A DNA stretch of 9,461 nt from CAUZSN01 sp963582345 (GTDB lineage Bacteria; Planctomycetota; Planctomycetia; Planctomycetales; Planctomycetaceae): NCBI GenBank assembly GCA_963582345.1, contig CAUZSN010000104.1, positions 1-9,461 on the forward strand, given 5' to 3'. Of this stretch, positions 5,813 through 9,461 are shown one piece after another. How positions within the stretch are numbered: position 1 is the stretch's first letter; each line of letters opens with the position of its first letter. The translations under genes were made by a program, and so were the position numbers. The notes under the pieces were generated by a model. The model did not search any database, was not told the DNA's origin, and saw nothing but the letters and a program-made list of their open reading frames with translations.

Positions 5813-8650
5813 CTAACTTTTCAACCGTTCAGCCCCGGGATCGTAGAATGGTTCCAACTGAACTACAGCTTTGAATGTTCTCCCGTTCAAACGGATTTCA
5901 ATTATCTCGCCATTGGTTGCTTTTTCGACCGGCACCCAGGCTAGGCCGATTGTTGCATCGGCCGCCGGTGAAAAACGCGACGATGTGATTCGGCCAGCGA
6001 TCTTTCTGTTGTAGATGACGATTGAAGATTCGTCCGGGACCTCGTCGCCATCAATGCGGAAACCGACGAGCCGGTTCCGCAAGCCGCGATTCTGGGACCT
6101 CACGAGCGACGATCGTCCGATGAAGTCCGTCTTGTCCAGCTTGACGATCCATGGCATGTCAGCTTCCAGCGGATTGGACAGTGCATCGGTATCGACGCCG
6201 GCCAGAATATGTTTCTTGTCCAGCCTTAGCATGCGCTGAGCCTCAATGCCGAACGGCTGGATTCCGAACTCGTCGCCGGCGGACATCAGCGACTGCCAGA
6301 CGTGCAAACCGAATTGTGTCGCAACGTGGATTTCGTAACCCAATTCGCCGACGAAACCGATGCGCAATACGATTGCCGGTACTCCCGCCACTTTGAACTG
6401 TGCCGCCGCCAAATACGGCATGGTTTCGGTCGCCAAATCGGATTCACAGAGCTTAAGCATACAATCGCGGCTACGAGGACCGGCGATATTCATCGCAGCA
6501 TAACAACTGGTGACGTTCGTCATCCGAACATCGCGATGCGGTCCACTGGCCAGCCACCAACGGAACCAACTGTCGATAGCTTCCGCGTTACCGCTCGTCG
6601 TTGTTAGATAGAATCGATCGTCTTCGAGGCGGGTGATCGTGCCGTCGTCCAAAATGATCCCCGCTTCGTCACACAGGACACCATATCGCACGCGACCGAC
6701 CTTCAGCTTGGCAAACCGGTTCGGATAGATGAACTCTAGAAATTCGGCAACATCATTGCCGCGCATTTCGATCTTGCCCAACGTCGAGACGTCGATCAAG
6801 CCCACCTGCTGTCGAACCGCCTTGTACTCCTGGACCGAATCCATGTACCGTTCGGGGCGTTTCCACGTACCGGCATTCATAAAGGATGCCCCAGCTGCTG
6901 CGTGCCAGTGATGTATGGCCGTTCGTCGCGTCACGGAGAAGTGCGGCGCCCGCCCGGCCAACACTCCCAATAAAACCGGCTGTTCCGGCGGTCGTGCCGT
7001 TGTGGTTCCCGTCTGTTCGATTGGACGCCCGTTGTGCCGCGCGCATATCGCGATCGAAGACGCCTGACACATCTTTCCCTGACACGGACCCATGCACACC
7101 GTCGAATACCGTTTCAACGTTTCGATGTTCGAGTAACCTTCGTCGATGGCGTCACACAGATCTTTCTCTGTCACGTCCTCGCACAAGCAGACAAATTTTT
7201 TCTTCGCAGTTGATTGAGTAACGTACTGAGAACTGAAACGTTCAAAACATTGAGTGCGGCCACGTTCCACTTCTGAATTCAATTCTGCCAACCGCGCGCG
7301 AATGTCAGAATCGGATAATTTGATCGCGGCCACTGCTGCCAGTCCGGCTCGCTGACCTTCGAAGGCGCACACCCGAAGATCGTGAGTCCCATTGACCGCA
7401 CCAGCGGAATGAGTGCCCGCGGCATATTTTGTCACGAGCGGCTGGTCAAGTTCCGGATCGTATTCGAGACGGCATCCGCTTTGGTACACTAATGAAGTGG
7501 CGGGAATGAAACCGACCGCTTGAATGATCCATCGGCACGAAATGGTTTGCTGCGATGTTCCCCCGATTGATTGAACCACCGCAGCCTTAACATGCCGCCG
7601 CCCGCGTGCCGCGATGACGGTGCTGCCGGTAATCACGTCAATGCCATCCGAATCGGCAGAAGGCTGCTCATGAGCATCGACAATTGCAGCTACTTTCATC
7701 CCTGCCGCGGACAATTGATTGGCGACCCGATAGCCCTGTGCATTATCAGTCACGATCAACGCAGAACCATCGAACCGACACCCGTCAAGATGTAGCAACC
7801 GTTGAACACCACTCGCTAGAAAATTTCCTGGCAAGTCATTGTTCTCAAAAATCAACGGACGCTCCCAACCGCCGGTCGCAACAATCATCTGATCAGCGCG
7901 CAAGCGGATTAACCGATTACCGCGCTGAATGGCCAGATAGTTTTCTTCATAACATCCGATGGCAACCGCTGAATCAATGACGTTGATGTTGGGATGAGCC
8001 CGGACCGTCTCAATTAACCCTACCCGGGACGTTGAGATTTGGCTCTTCGACTCAAGGTCGGGATCGTGCCGCAAATGGCCACCCAATTCAAGTTGTTCGT
8101 CGACGAGAGTTACGGAAACGCCGGCGTTTGCGGCCTCCAAAGCAGCGTAAAGACCCGCCCAACCGGCTCCGATGACTGCTACATTCGTAAACAAATTCAG
8201 TTTGTCGTAAACTCCGTCGCATCCGTGCAATGTGTCGACCTGGCCTAATCCGGCAACTCGACGTATGAACTTCTCGAACATCGGCCATAGGAAACGCGGC
8301 CGGTGCATGATTTTATAATAGAAGCCGACCGGCATGAATCGGTGTAGTTTGTCAAAGATCGCCAGTACGTCGAACCTGATTGATGGCCAGGCATTCTGCG
8401 ATTCGACTTGGATGTCCGGCGTCGCAATGCGAGTACAGATGCGGACGTTCGGTTCTCCATCGACCGTACACAGACAATTGGGACAACGGCCTGAGACGCA
8501 AAATAAGCCGCGAGGCCGGTGATATTTAAAACTGCGTGACAAAATAAATTTCCCGGCGCCATGCAGGGCCCCAGCAATCGTCTGCCCAGAATTGGCATTA
8601 ACCGACACGCCATCGAAGGTGAACTGGCAAGGCTGAAAGCCATCAGACAT
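5813..8650 (-). CDS. soxA: SoxA-type alpha subunit of a heterotetrameric amine/sarcosine oxidase-like flavoenzyme, with two iron-sulfur sites
   Basis: The 945-residue length fits SoxA-type alpha subunits. Domains in order: a ferredoxin-like N-terminus with SRSFKYHRPRG (38-48) and cysteines C51-x4-C56-x2-C59-x12-C72, fitting a [2Fe-2S] cluster; a dinucleotide-binding fold with VIGAGWAG at 159-166 and VDE at 183-185; ATGGWERPL at 258-266; a BFD-like cysteine set at C488, C490, C519, C523 and C528 (FVCLCEDVT and CMGPCQGKMC); and a GcvT-like folate-binding half from about 570, with DVSTLGKIEM at 620-629, YGVLCDEAGIILDDG around 656-670 and GELGYEIH at 768-775. In this family the alpha subunit works with beta, delta and gamma to oxidise N-methyl amino acids and pass the one-carbon unit to tetrahydrofolate. 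As I recall, classical sarcosine oxidase alpha lacks these cysteines, whereas octopine/nopaline oxidase, proline dehydrogenase and HCN synthase relatives have them, so the substrate is open. The start overlaps soxD by 8 bp and has AGGAGG 6 nt upstream. No transmembrane segment is evident. Confidence 0.93.
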   Translation of the reverse strand: MSDGFQPCQFTFDGVSVNANSGQTIAGALHGAGKFILSRSFKYHRPRGLFCVSGRCPNCLCTVDGEPNVRICTRIATPDIQVESQNAWPSIRFDVLAIFDKLHRFMPVGFYYKIMHRPRFLWPMFEKFIRRVAGLGQVDTLHGCDGVYDKLNLFTNVAVIGAGWAGLYAALEAANAGVSVTLVDEQLELGGHLRHDPDLESKSQISTSRVGLIETVRAHPNINVIDSAVAIGCYEENYLAIQRGNRLIRLRADQMIVATGGWERPLIFENNDLPGNFLASGVQRLLHLDGCRFDGSALIVTDNAQGYRVANQLSAAGMKVAAIVDAHEQPSADSDGIDVITGSTVIAARGRRHVKAAVVQSIGGTSQQTISCRWIIQAVGFIPATSLVYQSGCRLEYDPELDQPLVTKYAAGTHSAGAVNGTHDLRVCAFEGQRAGLAAVAAIKLSDSDIRARLAELNSEVERGRTQCFERFSSQYVTQSTAKKKFVCLCEDVTEKDLCDAIDEGYSNIETLKRYSTVCMGPCQGKMCQASSIAICARHNGRPIEQTGTTTARPPEQPVLLGVLAGRAPHFSVTRRTAIHHWHAAAGASFMNAGTWKRPERYMDSVQEYKAVRQQVGLIDVSTLGKIEMRGNDVAEFLEFIYPNRFAKLKVGRVRYGVLCDEAGIILDDGTITRLEDDRFYLTTTSGNAEAIDSWFRWWLASGPHRDVRMTNVTSCYAAMNIAGPRSRDCMLKLCESDLATETMPYLAAAQFKVAGVPAIVLRIGFVGELGYEIHVATQFGLHVWQSLMSAGDEFGIQPFGIEAQRMLRLDKKHILAGVDTDALSNPLEADMPWIVKLDKTDFIGRSSLVRSQNRGLRNRLVGFRIDGDEVPDESSIVIYNRKIAGRITSSRFSPAADATIGLAWVPVEKATNGEIIEIRLNGRTFKAVVQLEPFYDPGAERLKS

Positions 8651-8915
8651 TGGCTTCCTCCTGCGGCCCGAACGACCGGGTTGTCAAAACTTGATTGACT
8701 TGGGTGTCACGCTCCGCAATGAACCACAATTTGCACGCCGAACGGTGAAACCAACATTCGGTTTGAACACCGCGGATATTTGGCTTATCGTAAATATATG
8801 TGGTCCAGGCTCTTGCGTCGTCGGATGGACCAGGTCGCTTTCGGAGTGGACCACCGTAGTGAAATTCCCACACGGGTCGGAGTCCGCAAATTGGACAATT
8901 AATTTGAAATGACAT
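8643..8915 (-). CDS. soxD: SoxD-type delta subunit (zinc-binding)
   Basis: This small subunit of heterotetrameric sarcosine oxidase-like complexes is structural and binds zinc. From the ATG at 8915 the protein has 90 residues, MSFQINCPICGLRPVWEFHY onward. CPIC near the N-terminus and a later His-x3-Cys (FHRSACKLWF) supply the four family zinc ligands. YGGPLRKRPG, YIYDKPN and WFIAERDT are further family features. A TTG at 8927 would add four residues, but AGGAG abuts that TTG directly while it lies 12 nt before the ATG, so the ATG is preferred. The TGA overlaps the start of soxA (ATGTCTGA), indicating translational coupling, and the two products should be made in similar amounts. It follows the glutamine synthetase homologue after 74 bp. 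Confidence 0.93.
   Translation of the reverse strand: MSFQINCPICGLRPVWEFHYGGPLRKRPGPSDDARAWTTYIYDKPNIRGVQTECWFHRSACKLWFIAERDTQVNQVLTTRSFGPQEEANV
8657..8662 (-). promoter_or_regulatory. Shine-Dalgarno site of the soxA-like gene inside soxD
   Basis: AGGAGG on the minus strand ends 6 nt before the soxA-like ATG at 8650. It fixes that start and, with the 8-bp gene overlap, supports coupled translation. Confidence 0.8.
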
Positions 8916-8954
8916 GCGAAGGTTCAACTCCTCTCAAATTTACCTCTCCGTAGT

Positions 8955-8984
8955 GCACGTACAGGATAGTCCAATCCTGAGTGC
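8955..8984. repeat. Hairpin between the glutamine synthetase homologue and soxD
   Basis: CAGGAT (8962-8967) pairs exactly with ATCCTG (8974-8979) around a 6-nt loop; GCAC (8955-8958) and GTGC (8981-8984) extend it with a small asymmetric internal loop. It lies in the 74-bp spacer inside the presumed operon. No U-run follows in the minus direction, so a partial attenuator or an mRNA processing/stability element is more likely than a full terminator. Confidence 0.4.
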
Positions 8985-8989
8985 TGAAC

Positions 8990-9461
8990 TTAGAAAAACG
9001 TTAAGTATTCGTTTACTTCCCAAGAGGTGACCTGTTGATCGTACGTCTTCCATTCTCTCAGTTTCAATTCAATGAATTCATCGGCGATCACACCTAACGC
9101 TCCTTTGACCACCTCGTCATCACGGAGTTCGTTGATCGCTTCCCACAACGACTGGGGCAGGATACCGATGCCTTGTTCGCAGATTTCTTCCAATGGCCTT
9201 TCATACAAATTACCCAGGTTCGGTTCGCCGGGATCGATTCTGTTCCGGATGCCGTCGATGCCGCACGCAACGTATGCTGCTAGGGCAAGGTAAGGATTGC
9301 AGGCGGCAGAGACAGTACGGTCTTCGCAGTTTCCGGGTCCGGCAATGCGGATCATCTGGGTCCGGTTATTATCTCCATAGCTGATAAACGCGGGAGTCCA
9401 GGTGAAACCGGATCGGCTGGAATACAGGCCTTGGCCAATTTGAAGTCGCTTGTAGCAGTTC
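8990..9461 (-). CDS. Glutamine synthetase family protein (GlnT / gamma-glutamylmethylamide synthetase-like), C-terminal part
   Basis: Only the last 156 residues are inside the window; the 5' part lies beyond 9461. The visible part contains the end of the catalytic domain: NCYKRL, SGFTWTPAFISYGDNNRTQM, then IRIAGPGNCEDR, and CNPYLALAAYVACGIDGI, followed by DPGEPNLGNLYE and the C-terminal WKTYDQQVTSWEVNEYLTFF. Family enzymes join ammonia or an amine to glutamate with ATP. The closing Ser-Trp-Glu and Tyr-Leu-x-Phe-Phe pattern resembles GlnT/GMAS-type members more than the housekeeping GlnA. The gene is followed by soxD-like and soxA-like genes, so a link to methylamine or N-methyl amino acid metabolism is plausible. 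The substrate (ammonia or methylamine) cannot be decided from this fragment. Confidence 0.88.
   Translation of the reverse strand, partial: NCYKRLQIGQGLYSSRSGFTWTPAFISYGDNNRTQMIRIAGPGNCEDRTVSAACNPYLALAAYVACGIDGIRNRIDPGEPNLGNLYERPLEEICEQGIGILPQSLWEAINELRDDEVVKGALGVIADEFIELKLREWKTYDQQVTSWEVNEYLTFF

Noticed and set aside
6753..7097. 114-codon minus-strand frame inside the soxA-like gene
   Set aside because: An out-of-frame shadow of the well-supported soxA-like coding sequence, with low-information Gly/Arg/Asp-rich composition.
8116..8129. Perfect 14-bp palindrome AAACGCCGGCGTTT
   Set aside because: It lies within the flavin-domain coding region and is explained by codons for the NAGVSV segment; no evidence that it is a site.

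Overview
The window looks like a piece of a planctomycete chromosome of moderate GC. The reasons are indirect: loosely packed genes with long gaps, weak or absent Shine-Dalgarno sites at several starts, an acidic extension on ribosomal protein S9, and two secreted or lipoprotein-type genes of a style common in that phylum. The assignment is an inference from gene content.

Layout. Positions 1-1266, minus strand: the conserved ribosomal pair rplM-rpsI (L13 then S9, 35 bp apart, S9 cut by the window edge). Positions 1267-1868: a 602-bp gene-free gap with the upstream region of rplM, a near-perfect palindrome and a strong nested stem-loop. Positions 1869-2456, minus: hisB (histidine biosynthesis). 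Positions 2457-2906: a mostly gene-free stretch with an inverted repeat close to hisB and one doubtful small reading frame. Positions 2907-3539, plus: a histidine-rich lipoprotein reading frame with a good ribosome-binding site and lipobox, broken by one in-frame TAA at codon 39. It overlaps tail-to-tail by 52 bp with a 685-residue predicted lipoprotein on the minus strand (3488-5545). Positions 5546-5812: gene-free.

Positions 5813-9461, minus, form one transcription unit: a glutamine synthetase family protein (C-terminal part only), a SoxD-type delta subunit and a SoxA-type alpha subunit. The last two overlap by 8 bp. SoxA carries cysteine sets for two iron-sulfur centres, a flavin/dinucleotide-binding region and a folate-binding GcvT-like C-terminal half. 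The set resembles heterotetrameric sarcosine oxidase and the related N-methylglutamate dehydrogenase, where a glutamine synthetase relative (gamma-glutamylmethylamide synthetase) works beside it. Methylated-amine or amino-acid oxidation feeding one-carbon and nitrogen metabolism is therefore the leading hypothesis. No gamma subunit follows the alpha subunit here, and the beta subunit, if present, lies outside the window.

Most notable points: the single-stop lipoprotein frame, the acidic S9 extension, the structured element at 1593-1690, and the iron-sulfur SoxA-like cluster coupled to a glutamine synthetase homologue. I see no CRISPR array, tRNA, rRNA or insertion sequence.
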